DNA of 64,000 nt, taken from contig NZ_CP108100.1 in the NCBI RefSeq assembly GCF_036195045.1, positions 1,116,001 to 1,180,000 on the forward strand. Reading direction: 5' to 3'. Both the position numbers and the translations under genes were made by a program. Shown here one piece after another: positions 54,981 to 64,000 of the stretch. Numbering within the stretch: position 1 is the stretch's first letter; every line of letters starts with the position of its first letter. The stretch comes from Streptomyces sp. NBC_00236. Its GTDB lineage: Bacteria; Actinomycetota; Actinomycetes; Streptomycetales; Streptomycetaceae. The notes under the pieces are model-generated. The model had not been told where the DNA came from, did no database searches, and worked only from the letters and a program-made list of their open reading frames with translations.

Positions 54981-55814
54981 ATGTCTCGCCCTGGGAACAC
55001 CACACACGTCACGGACAGCGCAGACAGTGGCAGCACACACAAAGGTGCTGCTACGACGGAAGGCCGATCTGATCGTGGTCAGCCGCGTCCCAGCGGGCTT
55101 GAAAACACTCGGATGCCGTCAGCAGCCGAGCGCACACGAACTCTCGTACAGAGTACCTGCTCCGCGGTGCTGCTCATCCCCGGGCTCGAGACCGCGGGCT
55201 CGGACCAGCTGATGCCGCTGTCCCGGACCGTGGGTCCGGACGGCGACCTCTTCCTCGAATTCCCCGCTGATTCCCCGGCTGTGCGGGCCGCGACGCACGC
55301 CCAGGACGACGAGCTGACGGCCGTGCTGGAGATCACGGACGTCGCCCCGGTCTCCGTCCCCCACCGCATCCGCGGCCGGGCCCGCGTCTGCGGATGGCTC
55401 ACGTCCGTACCCGGAATGGCGGGTCCCGGCCGGACGCTGCTGCGGCTGGAGACGGGCGAGGCCCACGTCGAGGACCTGTGGGGTGCGGAGGCGGTCGAGC
55501 CGGAGGAGCTGCGGGACGCGGCCGCCGACCCGCTCGCCGCCCACGAGGCGGAGCTGCTGCAGCATCTGCACGCGGCCCACGGCGAACGGCTGGGGACGCT
55601 GTGCGAACTCCTCGGTGAACGGACCGTCCCGGCCGGGACGGGCAGCCGGCCCTCCGTCGTCCCGGTCGCGCTGGACCGTCTCGGACTGCGGGTCCGCTTC
55701 TTCGAGCGGAACGGACCCTGCTTCGATGCCCGCTTCGAGTTCCCCGAGCCGGTGCGCGACATGACGGAGCTGCGCCACGCCATGCGCACCCTCTTCGATG
55801 CGGCCGCCCACTGA
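54981..55814 (+). CDS. HugZ/DUF2470-type protein, probably iron-regulated haem-related
   Basis: 277 residues from ATG 54981 with AAGGAG 10 bp upstream; residues 1-44 are polar and low in similarity, and ATG 55113 is an alternative without a ribosome site. Residues ~45-170 look like a split-barrel flavin-reductase/pyridoxamine-oxidase fold (TLVQSTCSAVLLIPGLE; DELTAVLEITDVAPVSVPHR). Residues ~180-275 match the DUF2470 pattern (HEAELLQHLHAAHGERLGTL; VVPVALDRLGLRVRFFER; ELRHAMRTLFDAAAH). HugZ proteins of this architecture degrade haem. Together with the iron box this suggests haem-iron use during starvation, though catalysis is not proven. Confidence 0.75.
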   Translation: MSRPGNTTHVTDSADSGSTHKGAATTEGRSDRGQPRPSGLENTRMPSAAERTRTLVQSTCSAVLLIPGLETAGSDQLMPLSRTVGPDGDLFLEFPADSPAVRAATHAQDDELTAVLEITDVAPVSVPHRIRGRARVCGWLTSVPGMAGPGRTLLRLETGEAHVEDLWGAEAVEPEELRDAAADPLAAHEAELLQHLHAAHGERLGTLCELLGERTVPAGTGSRPSVVPVALDRLGLRVRFFERNGPCFDARFEFPEPVRDMTELRHAMRTLFDAAAH

Positions 55815-55867
55815 GACCCGCCCGTCAGGACCGTCGTCGGCGCGGCGGGGCCCCCGGGACCCGGCCG

Positions 55868-57253
55868 CTACGAGCCGTCCGGCGCGCTCGCGCCGCCGTC
55901 GGTGTCCGAACGGCCCAGACGTTCGCGGACCCGGTCCGCCACATCCGCGTAGCGCGCCTCGGCCCCGTAGCGCGTCGGCCGGTAGTAGCGCTTGTCGCGG
56001 ACGGCGTCCGGGGCGTACTGCTGGGCGGCGATGCCACCGGGGACGTCGTGCGGATAGACGTAGCCCTGCGCGTGGCCCAGCTTGGCGGCGCCCTTGTAGT
56101 GGCCGTCGCGCAGATGGGCCGGGACCGGACCCGCCAGCCCCTTCCGTACATCGTCCTGAGCCGCGAAGATCGCCAGCGTCGCCGCGTTGGACTTCGGGGC
56201 GAGCGCCAGCGCGATGGTCGCGTGGCTGAGGGTGAGCGCCGCCTCCGGGAAGCCGATCATCGCCACCGCCTGGGCTGCCGCGACCGCGGTGGGCAGCGCC
56301 GTGGGGTCGGCGAGACCGATGTCCTCGCTGGCCGAGATCATCAGCCGCCGGGCGATGAACCGGGGGTCCTCCCCCGCCTCGATCATCCGGGCCAGATAGT
56401 GCAGCGCCGCGTCCACGTCGGAACCGCGGATCGACTTGATCAGCGCACTCGCCACGTCGTAGTGCTGGTCCCCGTCCCGGTCGTACGTGACCGCCGCCCG
56501 GTCGACGGTCTCCTCCAGGGTGACGAGGGTGATCTCCGCCTCCTGCTTGGACAGCGCGGCGCCGGCCGCCGCCTCCAGCGCCGTCAGCGCCCGGCGCGCG
56601 TCGCCCCCGGCGATGCGCAGGAGATGCTCCTCCGCGTCCCCCGGCAGCGTCACCGCGCCGCCGAGTCCGCGCTCGTCGGTCAGGGCCCGGTGCAGCAGGG
56701 CGCGAAGATCGTCGTCGGTCAGTGACTCGAGCGTCAGCAGGAGCGAGCGCGACAGCAGCGGGGAGATGATCGAGAAGTAGGGATTCTCGGTGGTCGCGGC
56801 GATCAGGGTGACCCAGCGGTTCTCCACGGCCGGGAGCAGCGAGTCCTGCTGCGCCTTGGAGAAGCGGTGGATCTCGTCCAGGAAGAGGACGGTCTCCTTG
56901 CCGTAGCCACCGGTGGCGCGGCGGGCGCCCTCGATCACGGCGCGCACTTCCTTGACGCCCGCGGTGATCGCGGAGAGCTCGACGAATCGTTTGTTCGTGG
57001 CCTTGCTGACCACGTACGCCAGGGTCGTCTTCCCGATGCCGGGCGGGCCCCAGAGAATCACCGACGACGGGCCGGCCGGTCCCCCGCTGCCCTCGCCGAC
57101 GAGGCGGCGCAATGGCGAGCCCGGCTTCAGCAGATGCTGCTGGCCCACGACCTCGTCAAGGGTACGCGGACGCATCCGGACAGCGAGAGGGCTGCTGGAC
57201 GGGTCCTTCTCCTGGCGGTCTTCGGCAGCTGCGGTAAAGAGGTCGGGCTCCAC
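55868..57253 (-). CDS. rarA: Replication-associated recombination protein A (AAA+ ATPase)
   Basis: 461 residues, MgsA/RarA/WRNIP1 family. The AAA+ domain has [20 protein letters not shown], Walker [17 protein letters not shown], Walker [19 protein letters not shown] and sensor 1 [11 protein letters not shown]; the Arg finger is near [10 protein letters not shown]. The C-terminal part with [38 protein letters not shown] and [17 protein letters not shown] is the tetramerisation/MgsA region. It acts at stalled forks with clamp-loader-like topology. A separate transcription unit; 53 bp separate it from the convergent HugZ-like gene. Confidence 0.95.
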   Translation of the reverse strand: MEPDLFTAAAEDRQEKDPSSSPLAVRMRPRTLDEVVGQQHLLKPGSPLRRLVGEGSGGPAGPSSVILWGPPGIGKTTLAYVVSKATNKRFVELSAITAGVKEVRAVIEGARRATGGYGKETVLFLDEIHRFSKAQQDSLLPAVENRWVTLIAATTENPYFSIISPLLSRSLLLTLESLTDDDLRALLHRALTDERGLGGAVTLPGDAEEHLLRIAGGDARRALTALEAAAGAALSKQEAEITLVTLEETVDRAAVTYDRDGDQHYDVASALIKSIRGSDVDAALHYLARMIEAGEDPRFIARRLMISASEDIGLADPTALPTAVAAAQAVAMIGFPEAALTLSHATIALALAPKSNAATLAIFAAQDDVRKGLAGPVPAHLRDGHYKGAAKLGHAQGYVYPHDVPGGIAAQQYAPDAVRDKRYYRPTRYGAEARYADVADRVRERLGRSDTDGGASAPDGS

Positions 57254-57327
57254 GTTTTGAAGCCTATGTCACCGCACTGACATCCCGGCCGGGCCGGCAG
57301 CCGGGCCGGCAGCGACGGACGGACCGG

Positions 57328-57963
57328 TCAGCTGGTCCAGAAGTCCCACCAGCGGGTGAGGATCAGCATCCCGATGATCCCGATCCACAGGATCGGGGGC
57401 ACCCAGTGGAACTCGGTGAGCCCGTTGCGCAGCCAGCTCGGCACGGGAATGATCCGGTGCTTGATGTTGTGCGTGGTGACGTAGCAGAACATGAGGATCG
57501 TGGCGACCCAGGCCAGGCAGCACCACAGGCAGAGCGAGTTGATGTTGTACAGCGACTGGTACTGGAGCCAGGTGCAGAAGCCGACACCGAACAGCGTGCC
57601 CGCGTTCATCCCCAGCCAGTACCAGTTGCGGAAGCGCGCCCCGGCGAGCAGCGCCAGACCGATCCCGATGATCACGGGGTAGGTCGCCATACCGAGCATG
57701 GGGTTCGGGAAGCCGAAGGCCGACGCCTGCTCGCTCTTCATGATGTTGCCGCAGGCCACCACCGGGTTGAGACTGCAGCCCGGGACGAAGTTGGGATCCT
57801 CCATCAGCTTGAGCTTGTCGATGGTGATGACCCAGGCGGCGAGGAGTCCGGCAGCGCCCGTGATGACCAGCAGCAGTGCCAGCGCGCGACTGCCGCCGAT
57901 GGTCCTCTTCCCGCCGTCCTCGTCCTGGTCGGAGGAGGGATGGTCAACCGCTGCAGTCGTCAT
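57328..57963 (-). CDS. Vitamin K epoxide reductase (VKOR) family membrane protein
   Basis: 211 residues with about five membrane helices (ALALLLVITGAAGLLAAWVI; MATYPVIIGIGLALLAG; LCLWCCLAWVATILMFCYV; HWVPPILWIGIIGMLIL). The two redox centres are visible: the loop pair in CSLNPVVACGNIM and the membrane CxxC as CLWC, with the adjacent Ser. Bacterial VKOR reoxidises DsbA-like enzymes using menaquinone, replacing DsbB, and so supports disulfide formation in secreted proteins. No DsbA gene is adjacent. It is followed by rarA after 74 bp. Confidence 0.93.
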   Translation of the reverse strand: MTTAAVDHPSSDQDEDGGKRTIGGSRALALLLVITGAAGLLAAWVITIDKLKLMEDPNFVPGCSLNPVVACGNIMKSEQASAFGFPNPMLGMATYPVIIGIGLALLAGARFRNWYWLGMNAGTLFGVGFCTWLQYQSLYNINSLCLWCCLAWVATILMFCYVTTHNIKHRIIPVPSWLRNGLTEFHWVPPILWIGIIGMLILTRWWDFWTS

Positions 57964-58322
57964 ATCGCCGTTCCGTCAGTGAGTGGCCTGCTGGGGCACG
58001 GTCATTGTGCCGCACGGCCGCACCGTCCTTCCGTTCGATGGACATAAAGATGCGCGCACGGACGCGGGCGCACAAGGCCCCGGAACGAGGGGGTACAACG
58101 CTGCCACCACCGTGACCCGGGGCTCTGCGCACGCTGTCGGGCGGGGTACGGCCCACCCGTTGGTGTCACGTCCGCCGCCGAACCGGAATCGCCCGGCAGG
58201 ATGAACCGGCCGCCGTCAGGTTGACGACCGGAGGAACGGGGCGCCCGCAGCCCGCCGTTGACGAGGCTGCCCGGCGCTCCCTCGTCGTGGGCGGACCCGG
58301 CGGTCCGCCCACGACGGGTGGT
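57964..58322. other. Intergenic region between VKOR and hisS genes
   Basis: 359 bp without a credible gene. It includes the VKOR gene promoter side, the hisS terminator at 58283-58316 and otherwise only scattered short GC complementarity. Short open frames on the + strand lack ribosome sites. Confidence 0.5.
58283..58316 (-). terminator. Terminator of hisS
   Basis: A perfect 15 bp stem (58283-58297 with 58302-58316), 4-nt CGGC loop, 6 bp after the hisS stop. No T-run. Confidence 0.8.
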
Positions 58323-59585
58323 TCACGCGAGGCGGCTACGGACCGCCTCGGTCACCTCGGCCAGGGGTACGGCCGTCTGCTCGCCGGACTCCATGTCCTT
58401 GAGCTGGACGTTCCCCTCGGCCAGATCACGCTCGCCGGCCACGATGGTGAAGCGTGCGCCCGAGCGGTTGGCGCTCTTCATCGCTCCCTTGAGGCCGCGG
58501 CCCCCGAACGCGAAGTCCGCGGCCACGCCCTCGCGTCGCAGCTGCGTGACGACACCGAACAGCACCCGCCGCGCCTCCTCGCCGAGCGGTACGGCGAAGA
58601 CACTGGTGGTGGAGGGCAGTTCGAGCTCGATGCCCTCGGCTTCCAGCGCGAGCACGGTGCGGTCCACGCCGAGCGCCCAGCCGACCGAAGGCAGCGCGGG
58701 GCCGCCGATCATCTCGGACAGGCCGTCGTACCGGCCGCCGCCACCGACGGCCGACTGCGATCCCAGACCGTCGTGGACGAACTCGAAGGTGGTGCGGGTG
58801 TAGTAGTCGAGGCCGCGGACGAGCTTCTCGTCGTCCTCGTACACGACACCTGCCGCGTTGAGCAGGTCGCGGACCTCCTCGTGGTACGCCTTGCAGGCGT
58901 CGCACAGGTAGTCGCGCAGCACCGGTGCGCCGGTCAGCTGCTTCTGGACCTCGGGGCGCTTGTCGTCGAGCACCCGGAGCGGGTTGATCTCGATGCGCCG
59001 GCGGGTCTCCTCGTCGAGGTCGAGCTCGCGCAGGAAGCCCTGGAGCACGTCGCGGTAGACGGGCCGGCACTCCTTGTCGCCCAGCGAGTTCAGCAGGATG
59101 CGGAACTCACGCAGCCCGAGGGTGCGGTACGCCTGGTCGGCCAGGATGATCAGCTCGGCGTCCAGCGCCGGGTCCTCGGCACCGATCGCCTCGGCACCGA
59201 CCTGCGAGAAGTGCCGGTAACGGCCCTTCTGCGGGCGCTCGTAGCGGTAGTACGAGCCGGAGTACCAGAGCTTGACCGGCAGGTTGCCGAGCTTGTGGAG
59301 GTTGGCCTCCAGGGTGGCGCGCAGTACCGACGCGGTGCCCTCGGGGCGCAGCGCGAGCTCGGACCCACCCTTGGTGGTGAGGGTGTACATCTCCTTGCTC
59401 ACGATGTCGGTGGACTCACCGACGCCGCGCGCGAAGAGGCCCACGTCCTCGAAGCCGGGTGTCTCGATGTAGCCGTAGCCGGAGTTCTTCAGCGGTGCGG
59501 AGATCGCCTCGCGCACGGCGAGGTACTTCGCGGAGTCGGGCGGGGTCAGGTCGTACGTGCCCTTGGGGGCCTTGAAGGTGCTCAC
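58323..59585 (-). CDS. hisS: Histidyl-tRNA synthetase
   Basis: 420 residues, class II. The N-terminal [20 protein letters not shown] leads to motif 1. [20 protein letters not shown] and [20 protein letters not shown] form motif 2. The histidine-specific loops are [20 protein letters not shown] and [14 protein letters not shown], and motif 3 is [18 protein letters not shown]-terminal anticodon-binding alpha/beta domain spans about residues 330-420. The preceding MBL-hydrolase gene is 13 bp away, so they form one unit. Confidence 0.97.
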   Translation of the reverse strand: MSTFKAPKGTYDLTPPDSAKYLAVREAISAPLKNSGYGYIETPGFEDVGLFARGVGESTDIVSKEMYTLTTKGGSELALRPEGTASVLRATLEANLHKLGNLPVKLWYSGSYYRYERPQKGRYRHFSQVGAEAIGAEDPALDAELIILADQAYRTLGLREFRILLNSLGDKECRPVYRDVLQGFLRELDLDEETRRRIEINPLRVLDDKRPEVQKQLTGAPVLRDYLCDACKAYHEEVRDLLNAAGVVYEDDEKLVRGLDYYTRTTFEFVHDGLGSQSAVGGGGRYDGLSEMIGGPALPSVGWALGVDRTVLALEAEGIELELPSTTSVFAVPLGEEARRVLFGVVTQLRREGVAADFAFGGRGLKGAMKSANRSGARFTIVAGERDLAEGNVQLKDMESGEQTAVPLAEVTEAVRSRLA

Positions 59586-59598
59586 GATGTCGCTCTCG

Positions 59599-60285
59599 TC
59601 ACATTCCTCGTCGGGGCGCGTCCATACCGCTCAGATACGGATTGGTGGCGCGCTCGCGGCCGATGGTCGTCTGGGGGCCGTGGCCGGACAGCACCACGGT
59701 CGAGTCGTCGAGCGGCAGGCACACACGGGCCAGCGACTCGAGGAGCTCGGCGTGGTCGCCGCCGGGCAGGTCGGTGCGTCCGACGGAGCCGGCGAAGAGC
59801 AGGTCGCCCGAGAAGAGGACCTGCGGTACGTCCGCGGCCTCGGGCATCCTGAACGTCACCGACCCCTTGGTATGGCCGGGCGCATGCGAGACGCCGAACT
59901 CCATACCGGCCAGCAGCAGCTGCGCGCCGTCGCTGAGCTCCTTGACGTCGTCCGGCTCCCCCACCGTCAGTTCGCCCATGAGCGGCATCCCGATGGAGCG
60001 GCCGAGGGCCTTCTCCGGGTCACTCATCATGTAGCGGTCCTCGGGGTGGATCCAGGCAGGGACGTCGTGCGCGCCGCACACCGGAACGACCGAGGCGACA
60101 TGGTCGATGTGGCCATGGGTGAGGACGACGGCGACGGGCTTCAGCCGATGCTTCTTCAGCGCTTCCTCGACCCCGGGAGCGGCCTGGTGGCCCGGGTCGA
60201 TGATCACGCACTCCTCACCTGCGGCGGGGGCGACCAGGTAACAGTTGGTCCCCCAGGCCCCGGCGGGGAACCCGGCAATGAGCAC
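59599..60285 (-). CDS. Metallo-beta-lactamase-fold hydrolase (glyoxalase II-like)
   Basis: 228 residues. The zinc ligands of the fold are present: [12 protein letters not shown] (HxHxDH), the His in [11 protein letters not shown], the bridging Asp in [20 protein letters not shown] and the final His in [20 protein letters not shown]. This is the short single-domain type often annotated as hydroxyacylglutathione hydrolase-like. As actinobacteria use mycothiol, a thioester or persulfide of another thiol is more probable than glutathione. It is directly upstream of hisS, a linkage common in actinobacteria, and divergent from the cyclophilin gene (148 bp). Confidence 0.9.
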   Translation of the reverse strand: MLIAGFPAGAWGTNCYLVAPAAGEECVIIDPGHQAAPGVEEALKKHRLKPVAVVLTHGHIDHVASVVPVCGAHDVPAWIHPEDRYMMSDPEKALGRSIGMPLMGELTVGEPDDVKELSDGAQLLLAGMEFGVSHAPGHTKGSVTFRMPEAADVPQVLFSGDLLFAGSVGRTDLPGGDHAELLESLARVCLPLDDSTVVLSGHGPQTTIGRERATNPYLSGMDAPRRGM

Positions 60286-60433
60286 GATCGTCCTTAATGG
60301 TCGTCCGACGAGGGAGGTCGGCTGCGAGGTCGCAGCAGTTCAGAGCCTACCGGCGCTCCTCATTCCACAGCTAACCCATATACGGTACGGGGCAACCCAG
60401 GCCCGATCACACGACGTACAAGGAGATCACCCG

Positions 60434-61231
60434 GTGGTCAGCAGCGATCAGCGGCGGCGGCAGCTCGCCAGGGAGAAGTTCGAGCGGCAGCAGCAGCGCC
60501 GGGAGGACGCCCGTCGGAGGACGAGGCGGCTGACCGTCGTCATCGCGTCCGCGGTGGCCGTGGTGGCGGTCATCGGCGGTGCCACGTACTTCGCCACGAG
60601 CGGCGACGACGACAAGGACAGCAAGGCGGACGCGGCCGCGAGCCAGAGCCCGTCGGCCGCTCCTTCGCCCTCGGCGAGCGAGAAGACGGCGCCCGAGCCC
60701 GCGATGAAGATCGACAAGAAGTCGAAGTACACGATGTCGCTCAAGACGAGCCAGGGCGACATAGCGTTCGAGATGGACGCGGCGAAGACCCCGCACACCA
60801 CGAATTCCTTCAAGTCCCTGGCGGACAAGAAGTTCTTCGACGGTACGAAGTGTCACCGGCTGACCACGGACGGCATCTTCGTCCTGCAGTGCGGCGACCC
60901 GAAGGGTGACGGTACCGGTGGTCCCGGCTACACGATCCCCGACGAGAACCTGACCGCGCTGGGCAAGGCGGGTGCCGACGGCACGGTGACGTATCCGGCC
61001 GGCACGGTGGCGATGGCCAACACCGGTCAGGCGCACACCGGCGGCAGCCAGTTCTTCCTCGTCTACAAGGACAGCAAGCTGCCGCCCAGTTACACGCCGT
61101 TCGGCACGATGGACAAGGACTCCCTGAAGGCCGTCGAGGCCATCGGCAAGGCGGGTGTGACCGGCGGCGGTGCCGACGGTGCGCCGACGAAGGCCGTGAA
61201 CATCTCGAAGGCGGCCGTGGACAAGGCCTGA
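60434..61231 (+). CDS. Membrane-anchored cyclophilin-type peptidyl-prolyl isomerase
   Basis: 265 residues from GTG 60434 with AAGGAG upstream. The N-terminus is very basic (RRRQLAREKFERQQQRREDA), then one membrane helix (LTVVIASAVAVVAVIGGATY, residues ~37-56) and a Ser/Ala/Pro-rich linker (~65-95). The rest is a cyclophilin barrel outside the membrane: IAFEMDAAKTPHTTNSFKSL, the active Arg in CHRLTTDGIFVLQCGDPKG, and TGGSQFFLVYKDSKLPPSYT. It should catalyse prolyl isomerisation of secreted or membrane proteins. The order with DUF349 and relA downstream is usual in actinobacteria. Confidence 0.93.
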   Translation: MVSSDQRRRQLAREKFERQQQRREDARRRTRRLTVVIASAVAVVAVIGGATYFATSGDDDKDSKADAAASQSPSAAPSPSASEKTAPEPAMKIDKKSKYTMSLKTSQGDIAFEMDAAKTPHTTNSFKSLADKKFFDGTKCHRLTTDGIFVLQCGDPKGDGTGGPGYTIPDENLTALGKAGADGTVTYPAGTVAMANTGQAHTGGSQFFLVYKDSKLPPSYTPFGTMDKDSLKAVEAIGKAGVTGGGADGAPTKAVNISKAAVDKA

Positions 61232-61359
61232 GCCCCGGCGGACCCGGCAGGATCCGCCCGGCAGTCGTCCGGTGCGGCCGGACAGGACCCGTCGGTCCAA
61301 TTTCGGCCGTGCTGAGTGCGGACAGCCGGGCGGCCTGTCGCCTAGATTGGCGTTGTGCA

Positions 61360-61426
61360 GGGCGGGCGCAGCCCGCCCCAGGAAACTGTGGACGATGCCA
61401 GGGGGGCGAACCCCCTCACGGGCATC
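61360..61426 (+). promoter_or_regulatory. Structured 5' leader of the DUF349 gene
   Basis: A -10-like TAGATT at about 61343-61348 is followed by two hairpins: 8 bp GGGCGGGC/GCCCGCCC with 3-nt loop (61360-61378), and GATGCC/GGCATC (61394-61399 with 61421-61426) enclosing a G5/C5 stem. The second ends just before the GGAGGAGG ribosome site. The leader is ~95 nt long, suggesting RNA-level control (inferred). Confidence 0.45.
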
Positions 61427-61442
61427 AGGTGGAGGAGGCGCT

Positions 61443-62672
61443 GTGAGCAGCGACCCGTGGGGCCGTGTCGACGAGACAGGCACCGTGTACGTGCGTACAG
61501 CCGATGGCGAGCAGGTCGTCGGATCGTGGCAGGCCGGTTCTCCGGAGGAGGCCCTGGCTTATTTCGAGCGCAAGTACGAGGGCATTGTGGTCGAGATCGG
61601 CCTCCTCGAACGGCGGGTGAAGACCACCGACCTGTCGGCGAAGGACGCGACGACCGCCATCGAGCATCTGCGCGGGCAGGTCGACGAGCACCACGCCGTC
61701 GGCGACCTGGACGCGCTGCGCAAGCGGCTGGACGCGCTCGTCGCGACGGTCGACGCGCGGCGCGAGGAGCGCAAGGCCCAGAAGGCGAAGCAGACCGACG
61801 AGGCGAAGCACGCCAAGGAGGCGCTGGTCGTCGAGGCCGAGGAACTGGCGCAGAGCGAGCAGTGGCGCTCCGCGGGTGAGCGGCTGCGCGCACTCGTCGA
61901 CACGTGGAAGGGCCTCCCGCGGCTCGACCGCAAGTCGGACGACGAGCTGTGGCACCGCTTCTCGCACGCGCGCTCGGCGTTCTCCAAGCGCCGCAAGGCC
62001 CACTTCGCCTCGCTGGACGCCCAGCGCGAGGAGGCCCGCAAGGTCAAGGAGAAGCTGGTCGTCGAGGCCGAGGCGCTCTCCGGGTCCACGGACTGGGGCG
62101 CGACCGCGGCCCGCTACCGCGACCTGATGACCGACTGGAAGGCGGCGGGCCGCGCCCAGCGCGAGGCCGAGGACGACCTGTGGGAACGCTTCCGCGGCGC
62201 CCAGGACGTCTTCTTCGCCGCTCGCAGCGGGGTCTTCGCGGAGCGTGACGCGGAGCAGGGCGAGAACCTCAAGCTCAAGGAGGAGCTCGCGCTGGAGGCC
62301 GAGAAGCTGGTGCCGGTGAAGGACCTGAAGGCGTCCAGGGCCGCGTTCCGGTCCCTCAACGAGCGCTGGGAGGCCATCGGCCACGTACCGCGTGACGCCC
62401 GCCCGAAGGTCGAGGGCCGGATGCAGGCGGTGGAGCGGGCGCTCCAGGAGGCCGAGGAGTCGGAGTGGCGCCGGACCAACCCGGAGGCACGGGCCCGTGC
62501 CGCGGGTCTGACCGGGCAGCTCCAGGCGGCCGTCGACAAGCTGCGTACGCAGATCGACAGTGCGCGCGCCTCGGGCAACAACGCCCGTGCCGACAAGCTG
62601 GCCCGTGAACTGGAGGGCCGTCAGGCGCTCCTGGACCAGGCGCTCAAGGGCCTGGAGGAGTTCGGCGGCTGA
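61443..62672 (+). CDS. DUF349 repeat protein
   Basis: 409 residues from GTG 61443 with GGAGGAGG upstream. An N-terminal ~60-residue module (VYVRTADGEQVVGSWQAGSP) is followed by an Arg/Lys/Glu-rich, mostly helical chain with three DUF349 repeats: near 140-195 (SEQWRSAGERLRALVDTWKG, LPRLDRKSDDELWHRF), 213-270 (TDWGATAARYRDLMTDWKAA, GRAQREAEDDLWERF) and 292-345 (LKASRAAFRSLNERWEAIGH). Repeats of this type bundle into coiled-coil rods. Function is not known. It lies between a cyclophilin and relA and is followed by a strong shared terminator. Confidence 0.9.
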   Translation: MSSDPWGRVDETGTVYVRTADGEQVVGSWQAGSPEEALAYFERKYEGIVVEIGLLERRVKTTDLSAKDATTAIEHLRGQVDEHHAVGDLDALRKRLDALVATVDARREERKAQKAKQTDEAKHAKEALVVEAEELAQSEQWRSAGERLRALVDTWKGLPRLDRKSDDELWHRFSHARSAFSKRRKAHFASLDAQREEARKVKEKLVVEAEALSGSTDWGATAARYRDLMTDWKAAGRAQREAEDDLWERFRGAQDVFFAARSGVFAERDAEQGENLKLKEELALEAEKLVPVKDLKASRAAFRSLNERWEAIGHVPRDARPKVEGRMQAVERALQEAEESEWRRTNPEARARAAGLTGQLQAAVDKLRTQIDSARASGNNARADKLARELEGRQALLDQALKGLEEFGG

Positions 62673-62691
62673 CGCCGTCCGCCGGCACGAA

Positions 62692-62730
62692 AGGAGGGCC
62701 CCGGTACGCGGCGCGTACCGGGGCCCTCCT
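62692..62730. terminator. Bidirectional terminator between DUF349 gene and relA
   Basis: An 18 bp perfect stem (62692-62709 with 62713-62730) and 3-nt loop, 19 bp after the DUF349 stop and 9 bp after the relA stop in the other direction. Confidence 0.85.
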
Positions 62731-62739
62731 CGTCGTCGG

Positions 62740-64000
62740 CTACGGCCGGCGGGCCGAGGTGACCCGGTAGACGTCGTAGACGCCCTCCACGCCGCGTACG
62801 GCCTTCAGGACGTGTCCCAGGTGCTTGGGGTCGCCCATCTCGAAGGTGAAGCGCGAGGTGGCCACCCGGTCGCGGGACGTCTGCACGGCCGCGGACAGGA
62901 TGTTCACGTGCTGGTCGGACAGGATCCGGGTGACGTCGGAGAGCAGCCGGGACCGGTCCAGCGCCTCGACCTGGATGGCGACCAGGAAGACCGAGGACTG
63001 GGTGGGCGCCCACTCGACGTCGAGGATCCGTTCCGGCTGCTGCGAGAGCGAGTCCACGTTGACGCAGTCGGCGCGGTGCACCGAGACGCCGCTGCCGCGG
63101 GTGACGAAGCCGATGATCGGGTCGCCGGGTACGGGCGTGCAACAGCGGGCCAGCTTGACCCAGACGTCCTCGACACCCTTGACGACCACGCCCGGATCCG
63201 CCTTGGCGCGGCGCTTGTTGCGTCCGTGCGAGGGCGGGGAGCTCTCCGCCAGGTCCTCGTTGGCCGCGTCCTCGCCGCCGAGCGCCTGCACCAGTTTCTG
63301 TACGACGCCGGCCGCCGCCACATGTCCCTCGCCGATCGCGGCGTACAGGGACGAGATGTCGGGGTAGCGCATCTCGTGGGCGAGCGTGACCAGGGAGTCG
63401 CCCGTCAGGATCCGCTGGATCGGCAGGTTCTGCTTGCGCATGGCCCGGGCGATGGAGTCCTTGCCCTGCTCGATCGCCTCGTCGCGGCGCTCCTTGGAGA
63501 ACCAGGCACGGATCTTGTTGCGGGCACGCGGTGACTTGACGAAGCCGAGCCAGTCGCGGGAGGGCCCGGCGCCGGCCGCCTTGGAGGTGAAGACCTCCAC
63601 CAGGTCGCCGTTGTCGAGCGTCGACTCCAGCGGCACGAGCCGTCCGTTGACCCGTGCCCCTATGGTCCGGTGGCCGACCTCCGTGTGGACGGCGTACGCG
63701 AAGTCGACCGGTGTCGCCCCCGCGGGAAGCGCTATGACGTCGCCCTTGGGCGTGAAGACGAAGACCTCGTTGCGGGAGAGGTCGAAGCGCAGGGACTCCA
63801 GGAACTCGCTGGGGTCCTCGGTCTCCTTCTGCCAGTCCAGGAGCTGGCGCAGCCACGCCATGTCGTTGACGGTGTCCTGGCCGCGGCCGGTGTTCTTGGG
63901 GACGTCGGTGCGCACCTTGGAGGCGCCCGCGACGGCTTCCTGCTTGTACTTCCAGTGCGCGGCGATTCCGTACTCGGCACGGCGGTGCATGTCGAACGTA
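62740..64000 (-). CDS. relA: (p)ppGpp synthetase/hydrolase RelA (N-terminal part outside window)
   Basis: About 420 C-terminal residues of a long RSH protein; the gene continues past base 64000. The visible part begins in the end of the synthetase domain ([16 protein letters not shown]). A TGS domain follows ([40 protein letters not shown]), then the helical domain, the conserved-Cys region ([30 protein letters not shown]) and a C-terminal ACT domain ([28 protein letters not shown]). It makes the stringent-response alarmone, which triggers development and antibiotic synthesis in Streptomyces. The hydrolase domain, if present, lies outside the window. Confidence 0.96.
   Translation of the reverse strand, partial: TFDMHRRAEYGIAAHWKYKQEAVAGASKVRTDVPKNTGRGQDTVNDMAWLRQLLDWQKETEDPSEFLESLRFDLSRNEVFVFTPKGDVIALPAGATPVDFAYAVHTEVGHRTIGARVNGRLVPLESTLDNGDLVEVFTSKAAGAGPSRDWLGFVKSPRARNKIRAWFSKERRDEAIEQGKDSIARAMRKQNLPIQRILTGDSLVTLAHEMRYPDISSLYAAIGEGHVAAAGVVQKLVQALGGEDAANEDLAESSPPSHGRNKRRAKADPGVVVKGVEDVWVKLARCCTPVPGDPIIGFVTRGSGVSVHRADCVNVDSLSQQPERILDVEWAPTQSSVFLVAIQVEALDRSRLLSDVTRILSDQHVNILSAAVQTSRDRVATSRFTFEMGDPKHLGHVLKAVRGVEGVYDVYRVTSARRP

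Overview
The window is a 64 kb piece of a Streptomyces chromosome. The base composition is very GC-rich with GC3-biased codons, GTG starts are frequent, and the gene order is typical of actinobacteria. It carries bldD and a sihF/mihF-type integration host factor. Most of the window is conserved core. From about 16 kb onward, the order rpe-rsmB-fmt-priA-metK-coaBC-rpoZ-gmk-mihF-pyrF-pyrD-carB-carA-membrane protein-pyrC-pyrB-pyrR matches, from memory, the arrangement around Rv1379-Rv1408 of Mycobacterium tuberculosis with some genes missing. No rRNA, tRNA, insertion sequence, prophage or CRISPR array was seen.

Layout. (1) 1-6.7 kb, + strand: a sugar ABC importer (binding protein truncated by the window edge, two permeases) in one transcription unit with an SDR-like oxidoreductase, a DapA/aldolase-family protein, a D-2-hydroxyacid dehydrogenase and a fumarylacetoacetate-hydrolase-family protein. 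This looks like a sugar-acid degradation locus whose substrate I cannot name. (2) 6.7-12.2 kb: a probable L-lysine 2-monooxygenase/5-aminovaleramide amidohydrolase pair (davB-davA), a divergent secreted protein, an Lrp/AsnC regulator and an aldehyde dehydrogenase. (3) 12.4-16.3 kb: guaB1 (likely GMP reductase) with a structured leader, an isolated terpene synthase and a SorC/DeoR-type sugar-sensing regulator. (4) 16.4-27.4 kb: housekeeping genes rpe, rsmB, fmt, priA (without a helicase P-loop), metK, coaBC, rpoZ, gmk and sihF. A small HTH protein and a ~440 bp nested palindromic repeat are inserted between fmt and priA. (5) 27.6-37.6 kb: the complete pyrimidine operon pyrR-pyrB-pyrC-(membrane protein)-carA-carB-pyrD-pyrF, with overlapping genes and a PyrR-type RNA site at its head. 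(6) 37.7-51.9 kb: bldD reads away from the pyr operon. It is followed by nusB, efp, an M24 peptidase-like protein, a proline-rich P-loop kinase, the aro genes (aroQ, an in-frame aroK-aroB fusion, aroC, aroE), mltG, ruvX, alaS and two small membrane-associated proteins. (7) 52-64 kb: a STAND ATPase without DNA-binding domain, rpsD, a HugZ/DUF2470-like protein behind an iron box, rarA, a VKOR protein, hisS, an MBL hydrolase, a membrane cyclophilin, a DUF349 protein and the 3' part of relA.

The most interesting points for follow-up are: the iron box in the 56 bp divergent gap between rpsD and the HugZ-like gene; the hairpin leader of guaB1; the shared decamer in front of davA and of the Lrp gene; the aroK-aroB fusion; the nested palindrome next to priA; the orphan terpene synthase; the sugar-acid cluster; and enzymes with eroded active sites (PriA, the M24 protein, the SDR). 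Functions are assigned by recognising motifs and family resemblance by eye. No database search was possible.
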